64,000 nt of DNA from JAQUCI01 sp964553255. GTDB lineage: Bacteria > Bacillota_I > Bacilli_A > Erysipelotrichales > Erysipelotrichaceae. A program made the position numbers and the translations under genes. Under the pieces are notes generated by a model. It was not told the DNA's origin. It saw nothing but the letters and a program-made list of their open reading frames with translations, and ran no database searches. This document shows positions 43,244 to 53,516 of the stretch, one piece after another (the stretch's first letter is position 1; the number at the start of each line of letters is the position of its first letter). The stretch is from positions 1 to 64,000 of the forward strand of contig CAZKJS010000002.1 of NCBI GenBank assembly GCA_964553255.1, in the 5' to 3' direction.

Positions 43244-46200
43244 TCTAACTACATTAATATATGATAACCAAGGAGTAAAAGCTCTTGAAAATAACATAGA
43301 AGGATTGGCTTCTTTATCTTTAATTGAAGAAGCACTTTTATTGTCAACGTATTTTAAGAAAAGGCGACGAAACACAATTGTTGTGAAGAATAATGCTTTT
43401 AATGCGATTAAGTTGTATGATCACATTCAAAATCTGATCAATGATGACCATGTTGTGCTATTTAATGTTGAAGAATCACTAAGAATAGAAGCCATCGCGG
43501 CTTCACCAGAAATGATGGCAGATAAGATTGATACCCTTCATCATTTAGTAAGTGATGATGGCTATATGGTAATAACAAATACAGCTGGTTTTCTTAAACA
43601 CTTACCAGAGTATGATTATTTTAAAAAGAGTGTAGTTCGTATTAGTACTAATCAATCAATAACAATAAGTGATCTACAAGCGCAATTGTTAAGAATTGGA
43701 TATCAAGCGGTGGCACGGGTTGATCAACCATTAACATATGCTCATCGTGGCGGAATTATTGATGTTTACTCTTTGAACTATGATGCACCAATAAGAATAG
43801 AATTTTTTGATACTGAAGTAGAAAGTATTCGGTTCTTTGATATATCATCGCAACGAACGATCAAAGTAATTGATGATGTAAAGATCATTCCCGCAAGTGA
43901 TATTCTGTTTAGTGATGAGCAAATAACATTAATTGAAAAAAAAGTAAAAGAACAACTTATAAAAGAAAAACAATTACTAAGCTATGATCAATTTTTGGTG
44001 TTAGAAGCTAATATAAATAAAGACTTGGATAATCTTAATAATCACTTCAAAGACAATTATCTTTATCGTTATTACTCATATCTTGAAAATACAGCATCAA
44101 TAGTCGATTATCTAAAAAATCCTCATATCATCTTAAGCAGTATTCAAGAGATTAAAGCAAATAATCGCATTATCATTGAAGAAAATATCGTATATTTACA
44201 AGAGTTATATAGTGAACAAAAAGCTTTGTTAAGATTTAAATTGTTTCACGAACAAAGCGATGTTATTAAAAATCATCAAGTTTATGAGGTGCAACAGTTT
44301 CCATCTATTACCAATCAAATCAATTCAAAAATATACACAATCAATACTGCCAACCAAAGTCTTGAGTTAACGCTGAAATCGGTAGCTAAACAAGCAACTA
44401 AACAAAGAGTATTGATGTGTTTAGATGAAAACAAGCTTAAAGACGTTATTAACAAACTGATTGAACTAAATATTGAGTATCAAATGGTTGATGATTTTAA
44501 CAATTTAACAGATAAGATTTCAATATATCTATTTCCATTAGCCGAAGGTTTTGAACTGTATGAACAAGAATTAATCGTATACAGTGGCAAAGAATTATTT
44601 AGTGATAAGATCAAGATTGGACGATATGTTAATAAGTTTAAGGAAGCTGAAGTATTGAGTAGCTATCTTGATTTGAAGATAGGCGACTATATCGTTCATA
44701 ATTTATATGGTGTTGGTAAGTTTCTTGGTATAGTCACAAAAGAAATTGAACATAACCATAAAGATTTTTTGAACATTGTTTATCGTGGTGATGATATATT
44801 ATTGGTACCTCTTGAACAATTCCAATTAGTACGCAAGTTTGTATCAAGAGATGGGGTTAATCCAAAACTAAACAAACTTGGTACAGGTGAATGGAGTAAA
44901 ACAAAAGCGCGGATAAAAGAAAATGTTAATGATATAGCTGAACGTTTGATGGAATTATACGCGATGCGCGAAAACAAAATCGGGCATTCTTTTCAACCTG
45001 ATAATGAAATGCAGACAGCTTTTGAAGCAGAGTTTGCTTATGAATTAACACCTGATCAAAAGTTGGCGGTTGATGAAATTAAAATGGATATGATGGATAG
45101 TAAGCCAATGGATCGCTTATTATGCGGTGATGTTGGTTTTGGTAAGACAGAAGTGGCGATCAGAGCTGCTTTTAAAGCAGTTTTAGAACATAAACAAGTA
45201 GCTTTTTTATGTCCTACAACTATTTTGTCACATCAACACTACGAAACATTTTGTGAAAGATTTAAAAACTATCCAGTAAATATAGGACTTTTAAATAGGT
45301 TCATTCTAGAAAGCAATCAAAAAAAGATACTACATGATATTAAAACAGGGAAAATGGATATCTTGATTGGAACGCATCGTATTTTATCAAAAGACGTTAA
45401 GTATGCTGATCTAGGTTTGTTGATAATAGATGAAGAACAACGATTTGGAGTTGAACACAAAGAAAAGATAAAAGAACTAAAACAAACGATTGATGTATTA
45501 TCATTAAGCGCAACACCAATACCACGAACATTACAAATGTCTTTAATAGGAATCAGATCATTGTCACAATTAAATACACCACCAAGTAATCGTTTACCAG
45601 TGCTAACATATGTACTTGAGAGAAATCGTAGTATCATCAAGGAAATCATCCAAAGAGAGTTAATGCGTAATGGACAAGTGTTTTATCTTTATAACAATGT
45701 TAAGGATATTTATGCAGTAGCTGCTAAACTAAGAGTTGATTTACCAGATGCGAAGATAGCGGTTGCTCATGGTCAAATGGCAAGACAAGAAATTGAAGAA
45801 GTAATGTATCGCTTTGTTAGTAATGAGTACAATGTTCTTATCTGTACAACAATAATCGAGACTGGAATAGATATTCCAAATGCTAATACGATGATCATTG
45901 ATAATGCCGATCGTTTTGGTTTGTCACAGCTATATCAGATCAAAGGTCGCGTAGGAAGAAGTGATCGCTTAGCGTATGCTTATCTAATGTATGCACCACA
46001 ACGACAATTAACCGAAATAGCACAAAAAAGATTACAATCAATTAAGGAGTTTACTGAACTAGGATCAGGATATAAGATCGCAATGCGTGATCTAACGATT
46101 CGAGGTGCTGGTGATTTATTAGGACCACAACAATCTGGTTTTATTGATACCGTGGGCATTGATATGTATATAGAGATGTTACAAGAAGCGATAGCTGAGA

Positions 46201-46670
46201 AAAAGGGAGTAGTTATTGATAAACCGGAAGAACAAATAAGAACACCATTAAATATAGATGCTTATATACCAGAAAAGTTTTCAACAACTGATTATGATAA
46301 ACTAACAATTTATCAGAGAATCGATAAGATAAAAGCACTCAAAGAATTAATGGATTTAGAAGAAGAAGTTAGTGATATGTATGGTAAATTACCAATACCA
46401 GTACAATTATTGTTTGAAAAGAAGCGGCTTGAAATCTTATTGAAAGAAGCACGTATAATGAAATTCAAAGAAACAAAACAAGGAGCAGAGATTGTCTTTA
46501 CTGAAGACTATTCTAAAAACATCAATGGTGTTAAACTCTTTGAAACGATAAATAAAATAAGTAGTGATATTGAGCTAAGATATTTAAAAGGATCGATAAT
46601 AATAAAGTTTACCAATAAAAAAGAATGGTTAAACCAAGTATTGCAGGTATTAAGAAAGGATTTTAGTTGA
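43236..46670 (+). CDS. mfd: Transcription-repair coupling factor
   Basis: 1144 residues. The UvrB-like N-terminal part, the RNA-polymerase-interacting CarD-like domain (from about 482, GDYIVHNLYGVGKFLG), the RecG-like translocase with Walker A GDVGFGKT (from about 631) and DEEQ (about 732), and the C-terminal TRCF domain are in order. It displaces stalled RNA polymerase and recruits UvrA. AGGT precedes the ATG within pth. It stops with TGA. Confidence 0.97.
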   Translation: MNNLTTLIYDNQGVKALENNIEGLASLSLIEEALLLSTYFKKRRRNTIVVKNNAFNAIKLYDHIQNLINDDHVVLFNVEESLRIEAIAASPEMMADKIDTLHHLVSDDGYMVITNTAGFLKHLPEYDYFKKSVVRISTNQSITISDLQAQLLRIGYQAVARVDQPLTYAHRGGIIDVYSLNYDAPIRIEFFDTEVESIRFFDISSQRTIKVIDDVKIIPASDILFSDEQITLIEKKVKEQLIKEKQLLSYDQFLVLEANINKDLDNLNNHFKDNYLYRYYSYLENTASIVDYLKNPHIILSSIQEIKANNRIIIEENIVYLQELYSEQKALLRFKLFHEQSDVIKNHQVYEVQQFPSITNQINSKIYTINTANQSLELTLKSVAKQATKQRVLMCLDENKLKDVINKLIELNIEYQMVDDFNNLTDKISIYLFPLAEGFELYEQELIVYSGKELFSDKIKIGRYVNKFKEAEVLSSYLDLKIGDYIVHNLYGVGKFLGIVTKEIEHNHKDFLNIVYRGDDILLVPLEQFQLVRKFVSRDGVNPKLNKLGTGEWSKTKARIKENVNDIAERLMELYAMRENKIGHSFQPDNEMQTAFEAEFAYELTPDQKLAVDEIKMDMMDSKPMDRLLCGDVGFGKTEVAIRAAFKAVLEHKQVAFLCPTTILSHQHYETFCERFKNYPVNIGLLNRFILESNQKKILHDIKTGKMDILIGTHRILSKDVKYADLGLLIIDEEQRFGVEHKEKIKELKQTIDVLSLSATPIPRTLQMSLIGIRSLSQLNTPPSNRLPVLTYVLERNRSIIKEIIQRELMRNGQVFYLYNNVKDIYAVAAKLRVDLPDAKIAVAHGQMARQEIEEVMYRFVSNEYNVLICTTIIETGIDIPNANTMIIDNADRFGLSQLYQIKGRVGRSDRLAYAYLMYAPQRQLTEIAQKRLQSIKEFTELGSGYKIAMRDLTIRGAGDLLGPQQSGFIDTVGIDMYIEMLQEAIAEKKGVVIDKPEEQIRTPLNIDAYIPEKFSTTDYDKLTIYQRIDKIKALKELMDLEEEVSDMYGKLPIPVQLLFEKKRLEILLKEARIMKFKETKQGAEIVFTEDYSKNINGVKLFETINKISSDIELRYLKGSIIIKFTNKKEWLNQVLQVLRKDFS

Positions 46671-46671
46671 T

Positions 46672-46929
46672 ATGAGATTAGATAAGTATTTAAAGGTTAC
46701 TAGAATCTTAAAAAGAAGAGTAATTGGTAAAGAGTTAGCTAAAAATCAAAGAATAATGATAAATGGTAAAGTTGCTAAACCATCAAGTGAGTTAAAGATT
46801 AATGATGAAATTGAAGTTGTTTTTGGCAAGAGACATTTAATAGTTAAAGTTTTAAAAATACAAGCGTATAGTAAAAAAGACGAAGCTGATATGATGTATG
46901 AAGTATTGAATGAGTTTGTTGAAGCGTAG
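46672..46929 (+). CDS. rqcP: S4 domain ribosome quality-control factor RqcP (YabO)
   Basis: 85 residues dominated by an S4 domain (MRLDKYLKVTRILKRR, then MINGKVAKPSSELKINDEIEV). RqcP works with RqcH to add alanine tails to stalled nascent chains on 50S subunits. Its start is one base after the mfd stop. In Bacillus it lies between mfd and divIC with sporulation genes between; here those are missing. Confidence 0.88.
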   Translation: MRLDKYLKVTRILKRRVIGKELAKNQRIMINGKVAKPSSELKINDEIEVVFGKRHLIVKVLKIQAYSKKDEADMMYEVLNEFVEA

Positions 46930-46945
46930 TTTCATCTTTCAAATC

Positions 46946-46973
46946 TTGCAATTTTTAACTCAACAGTTATAAT
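46946..46973 (+). promoter_or_regulatory. Promoter of divIC
   Basis: TTGCAA (46946-46951), 16 bp, TATAAT (46968-46973), about 30 bp before the divIC start codon. Confidence 0.65.
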
Positions 46974-47004
46974 AAACTTACGTAAAGAATTAGGATGATG
47001 AACA

Positions 47005-47307
47005 ATGAGTAATGCTAAACCCAAGAAAAAAAGAAGAGTGCTTTCGGCGTTGGTAAGCTTGTGCTTATTAGTAGGAGCTAGTTTTTTCTTATATCAAGCT
47101 TTTCAAGAAATTGTTAATACATATAATTTGACGAAAGAACTACAAACAGCCAAATCAATATTAGATGACATTAGTAACGAAAACAAATATTTGAATGAGC
47201 AGAAAGCCAAATTACTAGATCCTGAGTATGTTAAAAGCTATGCTAGGGGTACATATATGTTATCAAAAGAAGGAGAACAGATTTTTTATCTTCCTTCAAA
47301 GGATTAA
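47005..47307 (+). CDS. divIC: Septum formation initiator DivIC/FtsB-like
   Basis: 100 residues. A basic cytoplasmic start (PKKKRR), one membrane segment (13-32), a coiled coil (about 35-72) and the family ending DPEYVKSYARGTYMLSKEGE identify DivIC. It joins FtsL and DivIB in the divisome. Start ATG 47005 follows a GGATGATGAAC region. A terminator follows. Confidence 0.92.
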   Translation: MSNAKPKKKRRVLSALVSLCLLVGASFFLYQAFQEIVNTYNLTKELQTAKSILDDISNENKYLNEQKAKLLDPEYVKSYARGTYMLSKEGEQIFYLPSKD

Positions 47308-47323
47308 CTTAAGTAAATTAATC

Positions 47324-47350
47324 AAAGCTGATAGGATTATCAGCTTTTTT
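47324..47350 (+). terminator. Terminator of divIC
   Basis: AAAGCTGATA and TATCAGCTTT (10 bp) with a GGAT loop, followed by TTTTTT. Confidence 0.9.
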
Positions 47351-47382
47351 GAGTTAAAGAATGCATGATTTAGGAGATGTTT

Positions 47383-48528
47383 ATGCGAAAGAAACTGAAA
47401 ATAGGTAGAGTAATAATATTGATCGCGTTGTTAAGCTTTTTTATCGTTGTGGGCAATATGTCGATTAAAGCATATAAAAATAGTTTATTGGTCGATGGCT
47501 ATCATTTGATTGTTGATGATGAAACTTGGTTTACTCTTGGTGATAAAGAAACAATTAATACGTTATTAACAGAATATCAAGATACCTATAAAACAGTTAT
47601 TGGAAGTAACGCTGAGATAACGGGAGTAGGTTTTGTACAAGATGTACAGATAGTATTTGAAAGAGTAGACAAAGAAATACTTGATGATGTTGAACTAGCA
47701 AAAGAAATGATATATAAAAACGATAGAGAAGCGTTGTATTATACGGTAGTTGCTGGTGATACATTGTGGGATATCGCTAAGAATTTATCGATTTCGTTTT
47801 TTCAGTTTGTTAATTTAAACAGTGATATTAATGTAGATCGAATTTGGCCAGGAGATCAATTATTGCTTGAACCCAAAGACCCTAAGTTGGATGTTGTTAT
47901 AGAGCTGAAATCAACTGTTTTGGAGGCAATTCCCTATACGACTCATTATATTCAAGATAGTTCATTATTAGCTACTCAAAGACAAGTTATCACTGCTGGT
48001 GTTGAGGGTGAAAAGAATGTTACATACGCTATCAAACTGTTAAACGGGTATGAAGATGAAACAATTGTACTTGATGAACTTATATTATCAAATCCAGTTG
48101 AAGCGGTTGTAAAACGTGGAACCAAAAGAACATTATCGATTATTAGTAGTACTAATTATGGTGTTGTAAAGGGTAAAAGAACTAGCGGTTATGGTTATCG
48201 CACCGATCCAATATCAGGAAAGCGTGTTTTCCATGATGGATTAGATATAGCAGCTGAATATGGAGCTTCGGTATATGCTTATGCAAGTGGAACGGTAATT
48301 GAATCAGGTTGGCATGATATTCGTGGTAACTATGTTATCATCAGTCATGGTAATGGGCTTACAACCAGATATTTACACTTATCTAAACGTACGGTAAGTG
48401 TTGGTGATAAAGTAAGTGTTGGTGATGTGATTGGAAAAGTTGGATCAACAGGTTATAGCACTGGTAATCACTTACACTTCAGTGTTTTCCTTAATGGGAA
48501 ATCACAAAATCCTTATGATTATATTTAA
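47383..48528 (+). CDS. LysM/G5/M23 cell-wall endopeptidase
   Basis: 381 residues from the ATG at 47383, which has AGGAG at the right distance; the ATG at 47377 is too close to it. A membrane segment (about 9-27), a LysM peptidoglycan-binding domain (about 119-165, VVAGDTLWDIA), a G5 domain (about 170-245) and a LytM/M23 peptidase (about 265-381) follow in order. Zinc-site residues are in HDGLDIA (from 284) and HLHF (from 363). It probably cleaves peptide cross-links during growth or division. Its position after divIC fits a cell-wall role. Confidence 0.9.
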   Translation: MRKKLKIGRVIILIALLSFFIVVGNMSIKAYKNSLLVDGYHLIVDDETWFTLGDKETINTLLTEYQDTYKTVIGSNAEITGVGFVQDVQIVFERVDKEILDDVELAKEMIYKNDREALYYTVVAGDTLWDIAKNLSISFFQFVNLNSDINVDRIWPGDQLLLEPKDPKLDVVIELKSTVLEAIPYTTHYIQDSSLLATQRQVITAGVEGEKNVTYAIKLLNGYEDETIVLDELILSNPVEAVVKRGTKRTLSIISSTNYGVVKGKRTSGYGYRTDPISGKRVFHDGLDIAAEYGASVYAYASGTVIESGWHDIRGNYVIISHGNGLTTRYLHLSKRTVSVGDKVSVGDVIGKVGSTGYSTGNHLHFSVFLNGKSQNPYDYI

Positions 48529-48550
48529 AAAAGACCATTTGGTCTTTTTT
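48527..48550 (+). terminator. Terminator of the M23 peptidase gene
   Basis: AAAAAAGACC and GGTCTTTTTT with an ATTT loop directly after the stop codon; symmetrical, so it could act in both directions. Confidence 0.88.
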
Positions 48551-48621
48551 CATAGAGTGTTTATTCTATACTAACATTGATAAAAATGATATATTAACAT
48601 AGTCAGATAGGAGGTTTCTTG

Positions 48622-50193
48622 ATGAAGAAGAAACAAGTTGTATTAGTAGTAATGGACGGTATTGGGATCACTTCTAAAGATGACGGTAATGCGGTAATGC
48701 ATGCTTATAAACCCAATATTGATCGTTTATTGAAGGAATATCCTAATACGTTATTAAAAGCACATGGGACAGCGGTAGGTTTACCAACCGATGATGATAT
48801 GGGAAATTCGGAAGTAGGACATAACGCTTTAGGATGTGGTCAGATTTATGCGCAAGGCGCAAAATTAGTAAATGAGTCAATTGCCAGTAAGGCGATATTT
48901 CAAACTGAAACATGGCAAGAATTAACTGATTATTGTAAAGACTATACTATGCATTTTATTGGATTATTATCCGATGGTAATGTTCATTCACATATCGATC
49001 ATTTAATAAGTTTGATAACACAAGCAAAAGCTGAAGGATTGAAGAAAGTTCGTATTCATGTGCTTCTTGATGGCCGCGATGTTCCTGAAACAAGTGCATT
49101 GATCTATGTCGAAAAGCTTGAAACAGCACTTGCGTCTTTAAATGACAGTAAGTTCGATGCTAGAATTGCTAGTGGTGGCGGTAGAATGTATATCACAATG
49201 GATCGCTATGAAGCTGATTGGTCTATGGTAGAAAGAGGATGGAACACTCACGTCCTTGGTAAAGGAAGAGCGTTTAACAGTGCAAGCGAAGCGATATTGA
49301 CATATCGTGATGAACTAAAGGTTTCAGATCAGGATTTACCAGAGTTTGTTGTTGTAGAAGATGGTAAACCAGTTGGAACGATTAATGATGGCGATAGTGT
49401 TGTTTTATTTAACTTCCGTGGTGATAGAGCGATCGAAATCTCTAAAGCATTTGAAAACAATGATTTTGATAAATTTGATCGTGTACGCAGACCAAAAGTT
49501 AAATATGCTGGTATGTTGCAATATGATGGCGACTTAAAGATACCTAATCTTTTCTTAGTTCAACCACCAAAGATCAAGAACACATTGTCAGAATACTTAG
49601 TTAATAGAGGCTTACGTCAATATGCGATCAGTGAAACTCAAAAATTCGGACATGTTACATATTTCTGGAATGGTAATCGTACTGAAAAGTTTAACAATGA
49701 ACTAGAAACGTTTTTTGAGATAACTTCAGATATAATTCCGTTTGAACAAAGACCATGGATGAAAGCAGCGGAAATCACGGATGAGATGATCAAAGCAATC
49801 AAATCGAATCAATATGATTTCTTAAGATGTAACTTTCCAAATGGTGATATGGTGGGACATACTGGCAATTACGCGGCTACACTGATCGGTGTTGAAACGG
49901 TAGACTTGTGTTTAGGAAGAATAATCGAGGCTTGTGATAAGACCGACAGTATTCTACTTGTTACAGCAGACCATGGTAACGCTGATGAAATGTATGAGAA
50001 ACGCAAACAACCAACTGATAAGATAAAACCAAAAACAAGCCACACATTAAATCAAGTACCATTTATTGTTTATAACGCTGATGTTAAATTAAAACAAACC
50101 GATATAGGATTGGCTAATGTCGCAAACACAGTTGTAGAATTACTTGAACTTGAACCAGTAGCGCTTTGGGAAGATAGCATAATTCAAAAATAG
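48622..50193 (+). CDS. gpmI: 2,3-bisphosphoglycerate-independent phosphoglycerate mutase
   Basis: 523 residues from the ATG at 48622, with AGGAGG upstream; a TTG codon just before it is in frame but less suitable. Catalytic Ser63 is in the GNSEVGHN motif, and the metal ligands include Asp12 and the C-terminal TADHGNADEM. It interconverts 3- and 2-phosphoglycerate with manganese in glycolysis. It is a stand-alone gene between two terminators, unlike the usual gap-pgk-tpi-gpmI-eno operon. Confidence 0.97.
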   Translation: MKKKQVVLVVMDGIGITSKDDGNAVMHAYKPNIDRLLKEYPNTLLKAHGTAVGLPTDDDMGNSEVGHNALGCGQIYAQGAKLVNESIASKAIFQTETWQELTDYCKDYTMHFIGLLSDGNVHSHIDHLISLITQAKAEGLKKVRIHVLLDGRDVPETSALIYVEKLETALASLNDSKFDARIASGGGRMYITMDRYEADWSMVERGWNTHVLGKGRAFNSASEAILTYRDELKVSDQDLPEFVVVEDGKPVGTINDGDSVVLFNFRGDRAIEISKAFENNDFDKFDRVRRPKVKYAGMLQYDGDLKIPNLFLVQPPKIKNTLSEYLVNRGLRQYAISETQKFGHVTYFWNGNRTEKFNNELETFFEITSDIIPFEQRPWMKAAEITDEMIKAIKSNQYDFLRCNFPNGDMVGHTGNYAATLIGVETVDLCLGRIIEACDKTDSILLVTADHGNADEMYEKRKQPTDKIKPKTSHTLNQVPFIVYNADVKLKQTDIGLANVANTVVELLELEPVALWEDSIIQK

Positions 50194-50212
50194 GGAGCAA
50201 TCCCTTTTTTTA
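50191..50212 (+). terminator. Terminator of gpmI
   Basis: A short AGGGA/TCCCT stem with a GCAA loop overlaps the stop codon and is followed by seven Ts. Confidence 0.75.
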
Positions 50213-50267
50213 TTTCATACAGCCAGTGTTGGTGTATAATCATTTTATAGGATTTGAGGTGAACTAT

Positions 50268-51149
50268 TTGAACATCATTGATATTAAGAAGTTAAGCAAG
50301 TATTATGGTAAAGCCAAAGGTGTCGCGGATTTGTCGCTAAGCGTTGAAGAAGGAGAGTTTTTTGGATTTATCGGACCAAATGGTGCGGGAAAAAGCACAA
50401 CGATCAGAGTGTTGTTAGGACTTATTTATGGAGACTACGAAAGATTAGCTATTTTTGAAAAAGATATGTTAAGTCATAAAGAAGAAATCTTACAGGATGT
50501 CGGCTATATGACATCTGAAGTTATGTTTTATAATGGCATGAAAGTCAAAGATATTATCAAGTTCGCAGCTAACACGCGTAAAAAAGATTGCACAGATGAA
50601 GCGAAAAGATTATGTGAAATCTTACAACTAGATACAACAAGAAAAATTGAAGAGTTGTCTTTAGGTAATCGTAAGAAGGTCGCAATAGTATGTGCAATGC
50701 AACATCAACCCAAACTATATATTCTTGATGAGCCAACCAGTGGACTTGATCCTTTGATCCAACATGAATTTTTTAATTTATTAAAACAAAGAAATAGTGA
50801 TGGTGCCACTATCTTCTTGTCTTCGCACGTCCTATCAGAAATTCAACGTTATTGTGATAAAGCAGCAATTATCCGCGATGGACACTTAGTTGCCAATGAT
50901 AATGTTGAAAACTTGATCAAAACAAAAGTAAGACAAATAACCCTTCATGGTCATAATCAAGTAGAAGATATTGATGGCGTTTTTGATTGTCACAAAATTG
51001 ATGATAAAAGTGTTACTTTCTTTTATGAAGGCGATATTAAACAATTACTCAAGCGACTAGAAAAGACTGAACTAAATGATATATTGATAAGTGAGCCAGA
51101 TCTAGAAGCAGCCTTTATGCATTACTATAAGGATGAAACGAGGATATAA
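50268..51149 (+). CDS. ABC-2 exporter ATPase
   Basis: 293 residues from a TTG at 50268, with GAGGTGA 6 nt upstream. The in-frame ATG at 50226 precedes a TATAAT (50235-50240) and is probably not transcribed. Walker A GPNGAGKST (36-44), a signature LSLGNRKKV and Walker B LYILDEPTSGLD match exporter ATPases. It pairs with the next gene, 2 bp away. Similar pairs export bacitracin-like peptides, lipids or unknown compounds. Confidence 0.88.
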   Translation: MNIIDIKKLSKYYGKAKGVADLSLSVEEGEFFGFIGPNGAGKSTTIRVLLGLIYGDYERLAIFEKDMLSHKEEILQDVGYMTSEVMFYNGMKVKDIIKFAANTRKKDCTDEAKRLCEILQLDTTRKIEELSLGNRKKVAIVCAMQHQPKLYILDEPTSGLDPLIQHEFFNLLKQRNSDGATIFLSSHVLSEIQRYCDKAAIIRDGHLVANDNVENLIKTKVRQITLHGHNQVEDIDGVFDCHKIDDKSVTFFYEGDIKQLLKRLEKTELNDILISEPDLEAAFMHYYKDETRI

Positions 51150-51151
51150 CG

Positions 51152-51937
51152 ATGACAATATTCATGCATGAACTAAAACGTAATAAAAACTCGTTTATTG
51201 TTTGGACTAGCGTTATAACAGCTTTTATCCTTATGATCATATTAATTTTCCCAGAAATGAAAAAACAGATGCAGGAAATAAATGACATCTTCGCTTCCCT
51301 TGGCAGTTTTACAGCCGCCTTTGGCATGGATCGTCTTAATTTAGGGAAAATGATCGACTACTACAGTATTGAAGCTGGGGCAATCGTCAGTTTAGGGGGT
51401 AGTTTTTATGCAGCTTTAATAGCTGTTTCAATATTATCAAAAGAAGAAAAAGAACATACTGCTGATTTTTTATTAACACATCCAGTAAGTCGCACTAATA
51501 TCTTAAAACAAAAACTATTAGCAGTATTAACATTAGTGGTTATGCTAAACGTGATCGTTGCATCACTTACATTCATAACAATTTATATGATTGAAAGTTC
51601 GGTTGATTGGAATTTATTGATACTACTCAATCTTTCTTATCTAATACTACAAATTGAAGTAGCTGCTATTTGTTTTGGTATATCAGCCTTCTTGCGTAAA
51701 GATGGTATGGGAATCGGGCTTGGGCTTGCGGCCACTTTCTATTTCTTAAACTTGGTCGCTAATATTACAGAAAAAGCTAAGTTCCTCAAATACTTTACAC
51801 CGTTTGCTTATACTGAGGGAGCCGATATTATTAACAATGGCGTTATCGATATGAAGCATCTAGCGCTGGGCATTGTTATTACGATACTTTGTATAACAGT
51901 TGGGTTTATAAAATATCAGAAGAAAGACATTTTATAA
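51152..51937 (+). CDS. ABC-2 type exporter permease
   Basis: 261 residues with six membrane segments: the first at about 17-35, the remaining five spread over 75-255. The segment EEKEHTADFLLTHPVSRTNILKQKLLA is typical of ABC-2 permeases that act with an NatA/BcrA-like ATPase. It forms the membrane part of the exporter with the upstream ATPase gene. Substrate unknown. Confidence 0.85.
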   Translation: MTIFMHELKRNKNSFIVWTSVITAFILMIILIFPEMKKQMQEINDIFASLGSFTAAFGMDRLNLGKMIDYYSIEAGAIVSLGGSFYAALIAVSILSKEEKEHTADFLLTHPVSRTNILKQKLLAVLTLVVMLNVIVASLTFITIYMIESSVDWNLLILLNLSYLILQIEVAAICFGISAFLRKDGMGIGLGLAATFYFLNLVANITEKAKFLKYFTPFAYTEGADIINNGVIDMKHLALGIVITILCITVGFIKYQKKDIL

Positions 51938-51944
51938 AACAAAA

Positions 51945-51978
51945 CAAAAAAAGCGAATCTTGATCGATTCGCTTTTCT
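51945..51978. terminator. Bidirectional terminator between converging units
   Basis: GCGAATC and GATTCGC (51953-51959, 51966-51972), with flanking As and Ts extending the stem, end both the plus-strand exporter pair and the minus-strand opu operon. Confidence 0.88.
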
Positions 51979-51988
51979 ATGTGTTGAT

Positions 51989-52909
51989 TTACTTTAGCAA
52001 GCCTTTGCTTAGTAAAAACTCTCTAGCAACACTTACTGGTGTTTTACCATCAACATCAACCGCATAACTCATTTCAACCATTTCGGCATCACTGATTTGA
52101 CCGGTTAACATGTCTAATACATCATATAAGTTCTCTATTTCGGCGAAGTCTTCAAAGAAACCTTTTCGAGCTACTAGGTTTGCGTAATAGTCAGGGAAGA
52201 AACCTAAGTCTTCTTCTAGTATTACTAAGTCATACTTCTTGTTTAGACCATCGGTGCTATAAACTTCAGTAACATCAAAGTTGCCATTTACAATCGCGGT
52301 ATACTTAAGATTAACATCAATGGAAACGGCGTCTTTAAAGTTTAGACCATAAGCATCAACGAAGGCATAATATCTATCTTCTGTTTCTTCGGCAAAGAAA
52401 CTTGGTTCAGCACCGAATACTAATTGATCAGCAACTGGTATTAAATCACTTACCTTCTTTAGGTTGTACATATCCGCGGTTTCTTGGGTAACAGCGATAG
52501 CGTAAGTATTGTTGATACCAATCTTATCTAATGAAGTTACACCATATTCTTCTTCACCAATCTGTCTAACGTACTCAAATAAGGTCATACCTGCTGGTAC
52601 ATCACTTGGATTACGATTGTAGATTGATGCTAAGGTTGAGCCGTCATACGTCAAGAATAAGTCATTACTTGGATTATTACCTTGCATTTCTCTAAATTGG
52701 TTTACCAAAGTCATACCATCTTTAATTACAACAGTGGCATCTGTATATTCCTCAACTAATAATTTAACCATTTGGTTAATGATCATGATTTCGGCATAAG
52801 TGCCGTCATACATATTAATTACTGGTCCATCTGTTTTCTTAGTACCACAAGCAGTGGTTGATATAAGCAGAATTAAAGTAATCAATAATAAATAAATTTT
52901 CTTCTTCAT
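51989..52909 (-). CDS. opuCC: Glycine betaine/carnitine/choline-binding lipoprotein (OpuCC-like)
   Basis: 306 residues from the ATG at 52909 with GGGAG upstream; an in-frame ATG at 52975 lies inside the permease gene. A lipoprotein signal ends at ISTTAC-G. The mature part is the OpuAC/ProX-like substrate-binding fold (YAEIMIINQMVKLLVEE, then YAIAVTQETADMY). It delivers compatible solutes to the two permeases upstream in the operon. Ligand specificity needs testing. Confidence 0.88.
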   Translation of the reverse strand: MKKKIYLLLITLILLISTTACGTKKTDGPVINMYDGTYAEIMIINQMVKLLVEEYTDATVVIKDGMTLVNQFREMQGNNPSNDLFLTYDGSTLASIYNRNPSDVPAGMTLFEYVRQIGEEEYGVTSLDKIGINNTYAIAVTQETADMYNLKKVSDLIPVADQLVFGAEPSFFAEETEDRYYAFVDAYGLNFKDAVSIDVNLKYTAIVNGNFDVTEVYSTDGLNKKYDLVILEEDLGFFPDYYANLVARKGFFEDFAEIENLYDVLDMLTGQISDAEMVEMSYAVDVDGKTPVSVAREFLLSKGLLK

Positions 52910-52922
52910 ATGAACTCCCTTC

Positions 52923-53516
52923 TTAAGTAGCTTTTTTTTCAAGCTTTTTGGCAATAAAATCCATAATGGCTTCAAACGCTATTGACATAGCCATAAGTGA
53001 AAATGTTGCTGATAAGATCAAATTAACATTCATAACACGAATACCGCGATAGATGATCGCTCCAAGTCCTCCGCCACCAACAGATGCTGCAAAGATGGCG
53101 GTGCCGATTGAGTTAACAGTAGCGATCTTAATACCGGTAAATATTACCGGAAAAGACAATGGAAGCTCAATAAATACTAATTGATATAAGCGACTCATAC
53201 CCATACCCTTGGCGGCTTCCTTTATGCCTGGGTTGACGTTTGATAAACCTAAGTTGGTGTTTCTTACAATCGGTAATAATGAATACATGGTTAAACCGAT
53301 AATGACTGTTGTTTTACCAGCACCAACCAAAACCATGATCATTCCCATCAAAGCTAATGAGGGAATTGTTTGAAAAACATCAGTGATAAACAAGATTGCC
53401 TTACGTGCTTTTGGAACTAAATAAGTCAATACACCTAAAGGCACACCAACAACAATAGCTGCAACTACAGCCATAAAAACCAAGTATAAATGTTCAAGTA
53501 CCATATTTATTGTCAT
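52923..53516 (-). CDS. opuCD: OpuC-type ABC permease (second)
   Basis: 197 residues, about five membrane segments. The ATPase-docking loop reads EAAKGMGMSRLYQLVFIELP, and the GGGGLGAIIYRGI stretch is typical of betaine-type permeases. Its start overlaps the previous permease by 4 bp. It ends 13 bp before the binding-protein gene. Confidence 0.88.
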   Translation of the reverse strand: MTINMVLEHLYLVFMAVVAAIVVGVPLGVLTYLVPKARKAILFITDVFQTIPSLALMGMIMVLVGAGKTTVIIGLTMYSLLPIVRNTNLGLSNVNPGIKEAAKGMGMSRLYQLVFIELPLSFPVIFTGIKIATVNSIGTAIFAASVGGGGLGAIIYRGIRVMNVNLILSATFSLMAMSIAFEAIMDFIAKKLEKKAT